A DNA stretch of 64,000 nt, taken from assembly GCA_000989955.1 (NCBI GenBank), contig LBTE01000006.1:124001-188000 (forward strand), written 5' to 3'. Below are positions 44,800 through 53,453 of the stretch, in pieces. The position numbers and the translations under genes were made by a program. The notes below the pieces were generated by a model, which saw only the letters and a list, made by a program, of their open reading frames with translations, did no database searches and was not told the DNA's origin. Every line of letters begins with the position of its first letter. Positions within the stretch are counted from its first letter, which is position 1. Source of the stretch: a candidate division TM6 bacterium GW2011_GWF2_37_49. Lineage in GTDB: Bacteria; Babelota; Babeliae; Babelales; RVW-14.

Positions 44800-44960
44800 G
44801 CAAAATGCCGATCGATTCGGCCATACATTGACCAATGCCAACCAAACACGCAGCGGCATGAGGCCTGGCGAGAAAGTTGCAAGTTTTTAGATGCGAGCTA
44901 CCAGCATTGATTGGTGGCTGGCCACCGAATAACTTTTTATAAAATTGCAAAAACCGGCAT
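44800..44960 (+). repeat. Dispersed repeat, copy g (plus, diverged)
   Basis: Contains CGGCATGAGGCCTGGCGAGAA, GCAAGTTTTTAGATGCGAGC, ACCAGCATTGATTGG, CACCGAATAAC and AAAATTGCAAAAACC in the family order. It lies in the 459-base gap between the divergent nucleoside transporter and the gene at 45163. The rest of the gap is AT-rich with no gene visible. Confidence 0.6.
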
Positions 44961-45162
44961 CTTATAATGCGTAAATCCTGAAACTTAAACAATTTTAATT
45001 TGTGCTTTGGGCTTATTTAAATATAAAAATAGAAATTTATTCCAAATATTGCAATAGCCAAATGATTGCAGATAGAATAATAATTGAGAAAGAGGATTAA
45101 CATATAACAAAATAACAAATTGTATCAAGCTATTGTTAATAGAATTTGGAGAGGGGAAGGCT

Positions 45163-45873
45163 ATGGATACAGGCTTTAAAATTACGGTTTTCAGCTTAAT
45201 TGTAATTTTTGCAGTAGTTGTAAGTCAAATAAGCGGTCGAACAGCATCAAGTGATAGAAGTGTAAACCAGTCAATAAGTAATCAAAATGCGCCATCCACA
45301 ACAAATGCAAATGCTCCGGCAATTGTTTCTGCAATAAAAGTCTCAAAGATTAAAGGACAACAATTGTTGTTGGCTCCAAGTTCAGGCGATGTACGTAAGC
45401 TTGGGTATTTATTCAATTTGATTAACACCAATGACCCTGTAAATCAAAGAAGCAGATTTCAAGTATTTGTTCCCGGAAATCCACCAAAATCAAAATCTTC
45501 TGATAATTTCGGAGTAACAAAAAATTGGATACAAGCGAATAAAGATTTGTCTGTTTCCATAAAAAACGAAGATACTGATGGCATCATATCAAAAATGCAA
45601 TCTGTCGGCGCATTTCCAAAAGATTCAGACCTTGAGAAGGCCAAAGCTTACGGATGGGGCGACATTTTTAAGTACACGATTGATAATTTTAGCAAAATTT
45701 TACTTTATTTTACAATTCCAGGTTTTAACGATACAGACAAGAAACCTATAAAATTTTATCTTATCAACCCATGGCCACAAAGCTCAAAAATATCTTGGAA
45801 TCGAAATATTGCCCCAGAACAAGCATGTCGTGCATACAGAGAGCTTATGAACTGGAAACTTCCCGGAGAATAA
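45163..45873 (+). CDS. Membrane-anchored protein of unknown function
   Basis: I do not recognise the family. An in-frame start at 45133 is possible, but GGAGAGGGGAAGGCT just before ATG 45163 marks the real start, giving one transmembrane helix at residues 5-22 and an exported 210-residue part. A Ser/Asn-rich linker (about 25-50) leads to a compact domain ending RAYRELMNWKLPGE. A strong terminator follows, so it is a single-gene unit. No enzyme motif seen. Confidence 0.7.
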   Translation: MDTGFKITVFSLIVIFAVVVSQISGRTASSDRSVNQSISNQNAPSTTNANAPAIVSAIKVSKIKGQQLLLAPSSGDVRKLGYLFNLINTNDPVNQRSRFQVFVPGNPPKSKSSDNFGVTKNWIQANKDLSVSIKNEDTDGIISKMQSVGAFPKDSDLEKAKAYGWGDIFKYTIDNFSKILLYFTIPGFNDTDKKPIKFYLINPWPQSSKISWNRNIAPEQACRAYRELMNWKLPGE

Positions 45874-45894
45874 AAAATAACTGATACCTTGCTT

Positions 45895-45921
45895 TCCCCG
45901 AGCTATCTCGGGGATTTTTTT
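45895..45921 (+). terminator. Rho-independent terminator
   Basis: TCCCCGAG (45895-45902), loop CTAT, CTCGGGGA (45907-45914) and then a run of seven T's. It closes the 45163 gene and lies at the convergent junction with ppsA. Confidence 0.9.
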
Positions 45922-45927
45922 ATAAAA

Positions 45928-48318
45928 TTATTTTTGAGATAATAAAATAATCTCTTTAAGAATGGCATCAGGATTTAACGAAATCGAATCAATTTTAAGT
46001 TTAATCAAAAACTCTGCAATCTCTGGATAATCTGATGGAGCTTGGCCACATATTCCAATTTTTTTACCACTTTTTTGCGCACCTTTAATCGCAGATTCAA
46101 GCATTATTTTTACAGCCTGATTTCGTTCATCAAAAATGTTGGATATCAGTTCAGAATCCCTATCCACAGCCAAAACAGTTTGTGTCAAATCATTTGATCC
46201 TATCGAAAAGCCGTCAAACACCTTGGCAAACTGGTCGATCAACAAAACATTGGATGGTATCTCGCACATCATATAAACCTCAAGGCCATTTTTCCCTTGA
46301 ATCAATCCATGTTTGACCATTTCCTGAATAACCCTTTTACCCTCTTCAACTGTGCGAACAAATGGGATCATTAACTTGATATTTGTTAGACCCATATCTT
46401 CCATAATTTTCTTCATTGCAGCACATTCCAGGGCAAATGCTTCTTGATATTTAGGATGGTAATATCGCGATGCTCCTCGAAACCCAATCATCGGATTCTC
46501 TTCTTCGGGTTCAAAAAACTGCCCGCCAATTAAACGGCTATACTCGTTACTCTTGAAGTCAGACATTCGAATAATTACTGGTTTAGGATAAAAAGCTGCC
46601 GCAATTGTGCCAGCCTCTTGCGCTAATTTATCAATAAAAAATTGTTTTTTATTGGCATAACCAATCGTTAAGTCTTTAATTTTTTTGTTATCGTCACAAT
46701 CAGTGACCAATTCAGGCTTTATAAGCGCCATCGGATGGATTTTTATTGAATTATTTATAATAAATTCAAGACGCGCAAGACCAACTCCATCGTTTGGCAG
46801 TGCTGCAAAATTGAATGCCTCATCAGGATTTCCAACATTCATCATAATATCGACAGGAGCTTTTTTTAGTGCTGCAATTTCAATCTTTTTCACCTGAAAC
46901 GGAATTAATCCTTCATAAACGTAACCAACCTCGCCGCTACTACAATCAAGAGTAATTTCCTGGCCATTTTTTATCTTAACCGTTCCATCGCTGGTACCTA
47001 TTACAGCTGGTATTCCAAGTTCACGGCTAACAATTGCTGCATGACAAGTTCTGCCTCCTCTGTTTGTGACAATTCCGCCAGCAATCTTCATTATTGGTTC
47101 CCAATCTGGGTCGGTCATCTCAGTAACTAAAATTTCGCCAGGTTCAATCTGGTTCATTTGAGATGCAGATTCAATAAGTTTTGCCTTTCCAGATACTATC
47201 TTTCGTCCAATGCTTTTACCTGTTATTATCAATTTTCTTTTATCCAGAGTTTGAGCAAAAATATATTCCTCAAAAAATAATTTATTTATTTGCTGTGAGT
47301 GAACCGTTTCTGGCCTAGCTTGAACTATATAAATTTTGCCATCAACACTGTCTTTTGCCCATTCAATATCCATCGGACACCACATGTTTTTGATGCTAGA
47401 ATAATATTCTTCAATTATCAAACATTGCTTTGCCAGGCTTATAATTTCTTCATCTTTAATGGAAAACGCCAACTGCTCATGTGTTTTGGTAGGAATATTG
47501 CACGTTGTTGCATTGCGGTCCTCTGAATAAATCATTTTCATGCGCTTACTGCCAAGACGTTTCTTTAAAATAGGCCTAAATCCTTGTTTTAGAGTAGATT
47601 TATGAACATAAAATTCATCCGGATTTACAGCACCTTTAACAATATTTTCACCTAGACCGTACGAAGATGTTATAAAAATTACGTCTCTGAAACCGCTTTC
47701 GGTATCCAAGGTAAAAACAACGCCAGAACTAGCTTTTCCAGATTTTACCATTTTTTGCACTCCAATCGAAAGACCGACACTCATGTGATCAAAATTGTGA
47801 TCAATTCGATAGGAAATAGCTCGATTTGTAAATAGTGATGCAAAAACATCTGGGCAAACTTTTAAAAGTTCTTCCGTACCTCGTATATTTAAAAAAGTTT
47901 CTTGCTGTCCTGCAAACGACGCTTCTGGTAAGTCCTCAGCAGTTGCAGAAGAACGTACAGCAACATCACACATTTTGCCGTAACGCTCTTCAAGCTTTTT
48001 GTATGATTTTTTGATTTCATCAACCAAATCGGCCGGTAAGGAGCTTGTTCGAATTAAAACCCTAATCTCATGCCCTATTTCGGCTAATTGTTCAAGATTA
48101 CTTTTATCCACTTTTGAAAGAAAATTTTTGATTTTTTCTTCAAGATTATTTTGTCGAATATGGTGCCAATAAGCTTCAGCTGTTATCGCAAAACCGGATG
48201 GAACTAAAACACCTTTGCTGCCCAAATTTGTAACCATCTCACCAAGCGACGCATTTTTGCCACCCACGGTCGCAATATCTTTTATCCCTATTTCTTCAAA
48301 TAATTTTATAAATTTCAT
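45928..48318 (-). CDS. ppsA: Phosphoenolpyruvate synthase
   Basis: Converts pyruvate, ATP and water to PEP, AMP and phosphate. The N-terminal ATP-grasp-type PPDK domain starts VGGKNASLGEM. The phosphohistidine domain has GGRTCHAAIVSRELGIPAV with His near residue 416. The C-terminal TIM barrel has FIGFRGASRYY-like sequence (written GFRGASRYY here), EVYMMCEIPSN and SIGSNDLTQ. All three domains are complete at 796 residues. In a reduced genome this may provide PEP for gluconeogenesis or sugar-precursor synthesis, or run in reverse; that is inference. Confidence 0.93.
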   Translation of the reverse strand: MKFIKLFEEIGIKDIATVGGKNASLGEMVTNLGSKGVLVPSGFAITAEAYWHHIRQNNLEEKIKNFLSKVDKSNLEQLAEIGHEIRVLIRTSSLPADLVDEIKKSYKKLEERYGKMCDVAVRSSATAEDLPEASFAGQQETFLNIRGTEELLKVCPDVFASLFTNRAISYRIDHNFDHMSVGLSIGVQKMVKSGKASSGVVFTLDTESGFRDVIFITSSYGLGENIVKGAVNPDEFYVHKSTLKQGFRPILKKRLGSKRMKMIYSEDRNATTCNIPTKTHEQLAFSIKDEEIISLAKQCLIIEEYYSSIKNMWCPMDIEWAKDSVDGKIYIVQARPETVHSQQINKLFFEEYIFAQTLDKRKLIITGKSIGRKIVSGKAKLIESASQMNQIEPGEILVTEMTDPDWEPIMKIAGGIVTNRGGRTCHAAIVSRELGIPAVIGTSDGTVKIKNGQEITLDCSSGEVGYVYEGLIPFQVKKIEIAALKKAPVDIMMNVGNPDEAFNFAALPNDGVGLARLEFIINNSIKIHPMALIKPELVTDCDDNKKIKDLTIGYANKKQFFIDKLAQEAGTIAAAFYPKPVIIRMSDFKSNEYSRLIGGQFFEPEEENPMIGFRGASRYYHPKYQEAFALECAAMKKIMEDMGLTNIKLMIPFVRTVEEGKRVIQEMVKHGLIQGKNGLEVYMMCEIPSNVLLIDQFAKVFDGFSIGSNDLTQTVLAVDRDSELISNIFDERNQAVKIMLESAIKGAQKSGKKIGICGQAPSDYPEIAEFLIKLKIDSISLNPDAILKEIILLSQK

Positions 48319-48407
48319 AAACTTATCCTTGTGTTAAGATTTTAAAAAGTACAATAAAATACTTCACGGGTCAATTGAGATTAATAACTTAAGCTTATGA
48401 GAGTCTA

Positions 48408-49463
48408 ATGATTAATATCAATAATAAAAATCTAACGTTTGTTGTATACGATGGGATCAAAAATTCTGTTTTCCAAAGTCAGGTTTTAGCGCCACTTTTA
48501 AACGAACTTGAAGAACGTCCAGATTTAAACATAAAACTTGTCTGCTTTGAAAAAGACATTGCTGAAGAAAGACAATTTGCAACAAAACTTAAGGGTCATC
48601 CAAGGCTAGATATTATATTTTTTAAGAAATATCCGTTTTTTGGAAAACCTAGCATGATGTATGCAATAAAATGTTTTCGTGGTTTTTTAAAAATAGACAT
48701 GCCAGATCAAATAATAGCTCGTGGCCCACTTGCTGGATATATCGTTTTAAAAGCTCTTTCAAATAAATTTAACATCCACACAACAGTTCAAGCTCGAGGA
48801 CTTTGCGCCGAAGAATACCGGTATTCTGTACAAAAAACAAATGGGGCCATAAAAAAGATCTGGGACAAATTTATATTTAAAAGCATGAAAAAAATAGAAC
48901 TTTATGTTTATAGCTCAAGCAAAATTAAAATCGAAGCCGTAAGTCCAGCACTCAAAGATTATCTGGTTAAGCAATTTCAAACAGAGCCTGCAAATATTTT
49001 AATGGCCGTTAAAGATATCCCAAAATCAGTAGACAAATGCCAGGCTGTAGTCTGGAGTAGCCAAGTCCGCGATGAGTTACAGATTCATGACAAGGCAATC
49101 GTTTATTGCTACAGTGGTTCATTTAAGCTTTGGCAGTGCGCAGAGCAAACTATTGAATGTTTTGCTTTTGAGTATTTTAAAGACAACAGCCTGTTCATGC
49201 TTGTATTAACCAATGACATTAAGCCATTCAAACATGAATTAGAAAGGTTTAAAATTCCTACATCAAATTACAGAATTTTAAATGTACAACCACAAGATCT
49301 AAATAAATATTTGTGTGCAGCAAATTTTGGCATGTTAATTCGCGAAGCTGATATCATAAACTGGGTGTCGCGGCCTACAAAAATGCTTGAATATCAGGCT
49401 TGCGGCTTAAAAATAATTCACAACAACACCGTCGCCTGGCTTGCAACAGAAAACAATGTTTAA
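48408..49463 (+). CDS. GT4-like glycosyltransferase, short at the C-terminus
   Basis: The C-terminal half has the GT4 donor-site pattern WVSRPTKMLEYQACGLKII near residues 320-340, and the middle has a GT-B-like Rossmann stretch KAIVYCYSGSFKLWQ. The protein then stops about 15 residues later, whereas GT4 enzymes usually continue with a closing helix, so it is probably truncated or a short variant. The N-terminal half is diverged. It lies outside the main glycan island, divergent from ppsA. Confidence 0.65.
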   Translation: MININNKNLTFVVYDGIKNSVFQSQVLAPLLNELEERPDLNIKLVCFEKDIAEERQFATKLKGHPRLDIIFFKKYPFFGKPSMMYAIKCFRGFLKIDMPDQIIARGPLAGYIVLKALSNKFNIHTTVQARGLCAEEYRYSVQKTNGAIKKIWDKFIFKSMKKIELYVYSSSKIKIEAVSPALKDYLVKQFQTEPANILMAVKDIPKSVDKCQAVVWSSQVRDELQIHDKAIVYCYSGSFKLWQCAEQTIECFAFEYFKDNSLFMLVLTNDIKPFKHELERFKIPTSNYRILNVQPQDLNKYLCAANFGMLIREADIINWVSRPTKMLEYQACGLKIIHNNTVAWLATENNV

Positions 49464-49497
49464 GCCAAAATAACAATTAAAAATTAAGGCAATATTT

Positions 49498-50508
49498 ATG
49501 AAAAACTCCAAATTCAATCTTATGTTTTCATCTATCTTACTCGCTCTTTTTATGCACTCCACCACCTTTGCGTTTTGGTTCTGGAAAAGTGAAGAAAAAA
49601 CAATCACCGACTGCAACGATGTCCTGCATGCTATCAAGGAAAAGTCTGGAGTTATTGATGAAATCATAACAATAACACAAGACACGGTTTTTGATGGCAA
49701 CGACGAATCATTTTGCCCAAAATTAACATTCGGCAAACAGGCCCAAATCTTTTTGAAAGATGGTGTTCATGCTGAATTCAAAAATATCGAATTATGCAAT
49801 TTAAGAAATGATATTTTTGCTTTTGAATGTTGCCCATGCGAACATGTCAAACATCCCAAAATTACATTCAATAGCGTGGTATTTAATTTAATCGATGATA
49901 CGATGCTTCCTAAGTATTCATTTATTCATGGAAATAACGTTTTTAATGGTAATGGATTTTGTTTAATAAATATAAACTTAACAGATGGGTCAACAGCTAT
50001 TTTCGAGAATCTCATTTTGACCGAAATACCATACAGTAATTGTGCAATTAAATTGAAAAATGTAGAAATTGCACTTCGTGATGAATTTATGTTGATTGAC
50101 CAGGGAATCAAAATAAAAATCTGCAAAAATGTAGAGTTTTGCACATCTCAAAATAATAAATCCGTTCTAATATTGAAATGTGACCATCCAATTAAAATTG
50201 ACACGGATTCTACATTATTCATTGATAAAAATGTTTTATGCATAAACGCGTCAAAATGCGGCGCTTCACCGTTTTTATTTACTGATAAATCATCCCAACT
50301 CTTTTTAAATGGTTGCAGCTTGCTAACGTTAGAAGATATTACACTAACTCGCGGCCAACTTACTTGTAACGGTATAAGTAAACTTGGTTCGTCGAAAAAT
50401 AATGTTATCAACTTGGGCAACGGAAACTTAGAAGATGATTTTTATACCGAACTGCGTACAGACCTACAACTAGTTTGTGGAACACTGGCTTACAAAAATG
50501 CAGAATAA
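49498..50508 (+). CDS. Secreted Cys-rich protein of unknown function
   Basis: I do not recognise the family. The signal peptide is MKNSKFNLMFSSILLALFMH with cleavage near residue 22. The mature part has about a dozen cysteines, including FECCPCEHVKH, and short alternating strands (PKLTFGKQAQIFLKDGVHAEF, FDGNDESFC) that could form a beta-solenoid. It starts 34 bases after the glycosyltransferase stop, so the two may be co-transcribed. Function and location beyond export are unknown. Confidence 0.7.
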   Translation: MKNSKFNLMFSSILLALFMHSTTFAFWFWKSEEKTITDCNDVLHAIKEKSGVIDEIITITQDTVFDGNDESFCPKLTFGKQAQIFLKDGVHAEFKNIELCNLRNDIFAFECCPCEHVKHPKITFNSVVFNLIDDTMLPKYSFIHGNNVFNGNGFCLININLTDGSTAIFENLILTEIPYSNCAIKLKNVEIALRDEFMLIDQGIKIKICKNVEFCTSQNNKSVLILKCDHPIKIDTDSTLFIDKNVLCINASKCGASPFLFTDKSSQLFLNGCSLLTLEDITLTRGQLTCNGISKLGSSKNNVINLGNGNLEDDFYTELRTDLQLVCGTLAYKNAE

Positions 50509-50519
50509 CAATTAGGCTA

Positions 50520-50881
50520 ACCGACGACATGACCTTTTTGATGGGGATAGATATTCTTTACTGAACATTTTGCAGCCAGAGTGCAAGACATGGTAGTTCT
50601 TGAAAGTTGTACTGGCGGAGGATTCAGTACAACTTTCTCTGGCCAAGCATGCAAAACACGTGTACACAGCAGAAATTGATAAAGCTCGTATGGATGAGGC
50701 TAAGCAAAATGCCCAAATTGCAGGTGTAAAAGAAAAAATAACATTTATAAATATCGAGGAATTTAGTAAATTATCCGCACATGAGTGTGAATCTCTTTAT
50801 CTGTATGATAAACACGAATTATTTTGCCTTTACTTTGGCAGACTGGCTAAAATTATTGGAAGAAGTGAATACAGGATATAG
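50520..50881 (+). pseudogene. Decayed class I SAM (RNA-type) methyltransferase
   Basis: Pieces of one protein lie in successive frames. They read DDMTFLMGIDILY (about 50523-50565), then EHFAARVQDMVVLESCTGGGFST with a SAM-binding motif I (about 50563-50630), then from 50600 LSLAKHAKHVYTAEIDKARMDEAKQNAQ with the acidic motif II residue. At least two frameshifts separate them, and the catalytic half is missing or scrambled. The pattern resembles TGS1/Trm-type RNA methyltransferases, a comparison made from memory. It follows the secreted protein and leads into a small membrane-protein gene at 50967. Confidence 0.6.
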
Positions 50882-50966
50882 CAACAGTGTATGAAACAAT
50901 CTGTTTTATTGATAGAATATAGATAAAATAAAGTTTTTATAAAATATTGAAAATTTAAGGACTTTC

Positions 50967-51167
50967 ATGAAAAAAAGTAAAGGGTTGTTTGGCGGAATAG
51001 CACTCATACTCATTGGTTTGTGTTTAATATTTCCTCCAATATTTTCGATTCTATCAAAATACTTTCTTGTCGTGATCGGAATATATCTAATTTTTACTGG
51101 ATTCAGGCGCTTACTTGGCAACAATCGCGGAGACTGCTGCGGTTTTTTTTACAAAGATTTAGACTAA
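50967..51167 (+). CDS. Small two-helix membrane protein
   Basis: A 66-residue protein with two hydrophobic helices (about 7-28 and 31-49), a basic loop FRRLL and a C-terminal tail with an adjacent Cys pair (NNRGDCCGFF). AAGGA lies 9 bases before the ATG, which supports expression. A similar small protein with a Cys pair follows at 51266. Function unknown. Confidence 0.65.
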   Translation: MKKSKGLFGGIALILIGLCLIFPPIFSILSKYFLVVIGIYLIFTGFRRLLGNNRGDCCGFFYKDLD

Positions 51168-51265
51168 AATCATCAAGTTATTGAACTGATAAGTCCATTC
51201 ATGCTACCTTGACTTTAAAGGTCGAGATTTTATTAGTTATAACTTTATTTTTTAAGGAGATTGTC

Positions 51266-51508
51266 ATGAGTAATCAAGAAAACGGCAGTTGCTGCAATCA
51301 AGAAATGATCAAGGGTATCGTTGCTTTATCTGTTGGCGTTGTCTGCATAGCCCTGGCATACAAAATCATTTTATACGCCATTCTTTTTATGACCGGGCTT
51401 ACGCTTGTTTATTATGGTCTTGTAATGCTAAAAATGGATCATATCACAAATTGGGTAGACAGTAAGCTTAAAAAAATTCGCGACATGATTCCAAACTCTA
51501 AGAAATAA
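51266..51508 (+). CDS. Small membrane protein with N-terminal Cys pair
   Basis: An earlier in-frame start at 51209 is not supported; ATG 51266 has AAGGAGATT before it. The 80-residue product begins MSNQENGSCCNQEM, has two hydrophobic helices (about 17-35 and 36-55) and ends in a basic amphipathic tail (SKLKKIRDMIPNSKK). Its layout mirrors the gene at 50967, so they may be distant paralogues. A GC-rich hairpin follows the stop. Confidence 0.65.
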   Translation: MSNQENGSCCNQEMIKGIVALSVGVVCIALAYKIILYAILFMTGLTLVYYGLVMLKMDHITNWVDSKLKKIRDMIPNSKK

Positions 51509-51512
51509 TAAA

Positions 51513-51535
51513 AACCCCGGAGATCTTCCGGGGTT
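51513..51535 (+). terminator. Probable terminator hairpin
   Basis: AACCCCGG (51513-51520) pairs with CCGGGGTT (51528-51535). The following T tract is weak (CAATTT). It lies 5 bases after the stop of the small membrane protein. Confidence 0.65.
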
Positions 51536-51658
51536 CAATTTCTAGCTCTCATCAGATTTTTTAATCCTCTTGACGCCACCTTAACAATAGTGATATAACA
51601 CAATTTAGCTTTAGATTTGAACAATTTTAAAATGAATAAATTTGAGGAAGGATTTTGG

Positions 51659-53095
51659 ATGGCATTGCATAAAAATTTCGTAAAGAATTTAGCTGTAGTT
51701 TTAAGCTTTTTTCAATTTATCGGTGTTTTCAAAATAAACCCGACCCCACTTAACAACACCGCAGACTCGAGCCCTATTTATAACCCTGCCGGCACAGACA
51801 AGTTTTACAAAAAATTACCACACGTAGCGCAGCTGTCACTAGATATATCACCATACTATCAAAGTGCGAATGGCAGCAGAAATAGGAATGGAAACAAAGT
51901 GCCGCTTGGCGACATGTACGGCAGATGGAATATGCTTTCAACATTCTTTGACATTGATAAAATGACGCCCAAAAATTTTTCTCAGACAAATTATCCAAAT
52001 TTATGGACAGCGAATAATGCACTTAAAAATATCGAAGGAATTGATTACACCGATCCTGCAAACTACCATCCAGACGAAACAACAAAAATAACAGACGCAA
52101 AAACGTCCACAATTTATGACAGTGTAAATATTTATCATGTCAACGGAAAATATGAAAAACTTGGTTTGCGCGGCAAGCTTGGATTTGACACAAAAATAGG
52201 ACTTGGTTTAAGCATAAAAGGTGGAGTGGCCGATTACAAAATTCGCCCTAAATTTGTAGCCTTAAAGCCTGAAACAGTATTGACGGATGCGCAAACAACG
52301 ATCATTCCAACACTTGACCCTGCAAAAACATTTTATGAGCAATTGCTCCAAGAGTCTGCCAGAAATAACATTTTTAAAGAGGTTGGCCTGGATGTAACAG
52401 AATCTCGCGAAACCGAGATGGAAGATACACACGCACAAATTTATTGGTGTATTCCATTTCATATAAAAGAAGAAGGCGAGACCGTTGCCACAATTGCACC
52501 ATATCTTGCAGCTGGCGGATGGTTTGCAAGCGGCAATAAAAAAGATTACACAAAAGCTTTTAACGTTAGCACAGGAAATAACGGCCACTCTGGTATAACA
52601 GCAGAAGGTTCATTGAATTTTGATTTTCCTGGGACAGTACAATTAAGCCTTGGAGGCGGTTTGTTGTGGCTTGAAGAAGAGAATTTTGAAACGTACAGAT
52701 TTCCTTCAAACGTTTGTCAAAACGGCTTTTTTCCGTGGACAACCAGCGTTAAAGTTGATCCCGGAATAACCTGGTACGCCAACATTTCATTCAAAGCCGA
52801 AAATTTTATGTCGGTTATGCCAGGCTGGTCATTCTTTTTTGACTTTATTTATACTTATCATGAACACGACGACTACACGATTAATGAGTCGTCAGCTCAA
52901 CGAGATACGCGATTTACGACCGGCGTAGAGCAAATGCATGAATTATCGAGCTGGAAGAGTCAGCAGGTCAACTTTGGCGTAAGCTATGATGTTGCAAAAC
53001 ATCTAACGCTTGGCTTAATTATACAAGCTCCTATCAACGGAATAAAGGTGTATCGTTGTGTAACTTCGATGGGAACGATATCAGTAAGCTTCTAA
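51659..53095 (+). CDS. Outer-membrane beta-barrel-like protein
   Basis: ATG 51659 is chosen because GAGGAAGGA lies just before it; earlier ATGs at 51617 and 51632 lie upstream of that site. The 479-residue product has a signal-like start (KNLAVVLSFFQFIGVF), many alternating polar/hydrophobic strands in the second half and a C-terminal Phe (GTISVSF), the pattern recognised by the outer-membrane assembly machinery. Family unknown to me. A surface-exposed role is plausible. Repeat copy h begins 18 bases after the stop. Confidence 0.65.
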   Translation: MALHKNFVKNLAVVLSFFQFIGVFKINPTPLNNTADSSPIYNPAGTDKFYKKLPHVAQLSLDISPYYQSANGSRNRNGNKVPLGDMYGRWNMLSTFFDIDKMTPKNFSQTNYPNLWTANNALKNIEGIDYTDPANYHPDETTKITDAKTSTIYDSVNIYHVNGKYEKLGLRGKLGFDTKIGLGLSIKGGVADYKIRPKFVALKPETVLTDAQTTIIPTLDPAKTFYEQLLQESARNNIFKEVGLDVTESRETEMEDTHAQIYWCIPFHIKEEGETVATIAPYLAAGGWFASGNKKDYTKAFNVSTGNNGHSGITAEGSLNFDFPGTVQLSLGGGLLWLEEENFETYRFPSNVCQNGFFPWTTSVKVDPGITWYANISFKAENFMSVMPGWSFFFDFIYTYHEHDDYTINESSAQRDTRFTTGVEQMHELSSWKSQQVNFGVSYDVAKHLTLGLIIQAPINGIKVYRCVTSMGTISVSF

Positions 53096-53112
53096 AAGGT
53101 GTTATACCATTT

Positions 53113-53300
53113 TAATTTTAAAATCTACCAAACATTGCACCATGTCAAAACATGCACAGGCAGATTGATGCATCGACTATGGCTTCTCGCATGCAGCTAT
53201 TCATCGGGGCTACAAAGAAAATGATAATTTTTTAGACCCCGCCAGCAACATGCGATTGGATGAGGTTTGCCGAATTAAAATTTTCAAAATAAGGAAAATA
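53113..53300 (+). repeat. Dispersed repeat, copy h (full length, plus)
   Basis: Runs from TAATTTTAAAATCTACC through ATGTCAAAACATG, CATCGACTATGGCTTC and TTTTTTAGACCCCGCC to AAAATAAGGAAAATAC. Closest partner is copy d; the first 120 bases also match copy a. It fills most of the 358-base gap between the barrel-like gene and the convergent ABC-F gene. The rest of that gap contains no supported gene. Confidence 0.85.
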
Positions 53301-53453
53301 CTTTTAAATTCTGCATCTTCTACTCATTGGTAAAGTCCTGCTGAGTGCCGCCATGGCTTGCAAGATTAACGTGTCAAAAAAGCGTTTGCTAAAACAGTTA
53401 CACAACCATGATAAAAAAAATTAAATCTATTCAGGCAAACTTTCTGAACTCTA

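Noticed and set aside
53353..53424. A 23-codon basic open frame (MACKINVSKKRLLKQLHNHD)
   Set aside because: No ribosome binding site and placed beside repeat copy h; could be real but there is no support.
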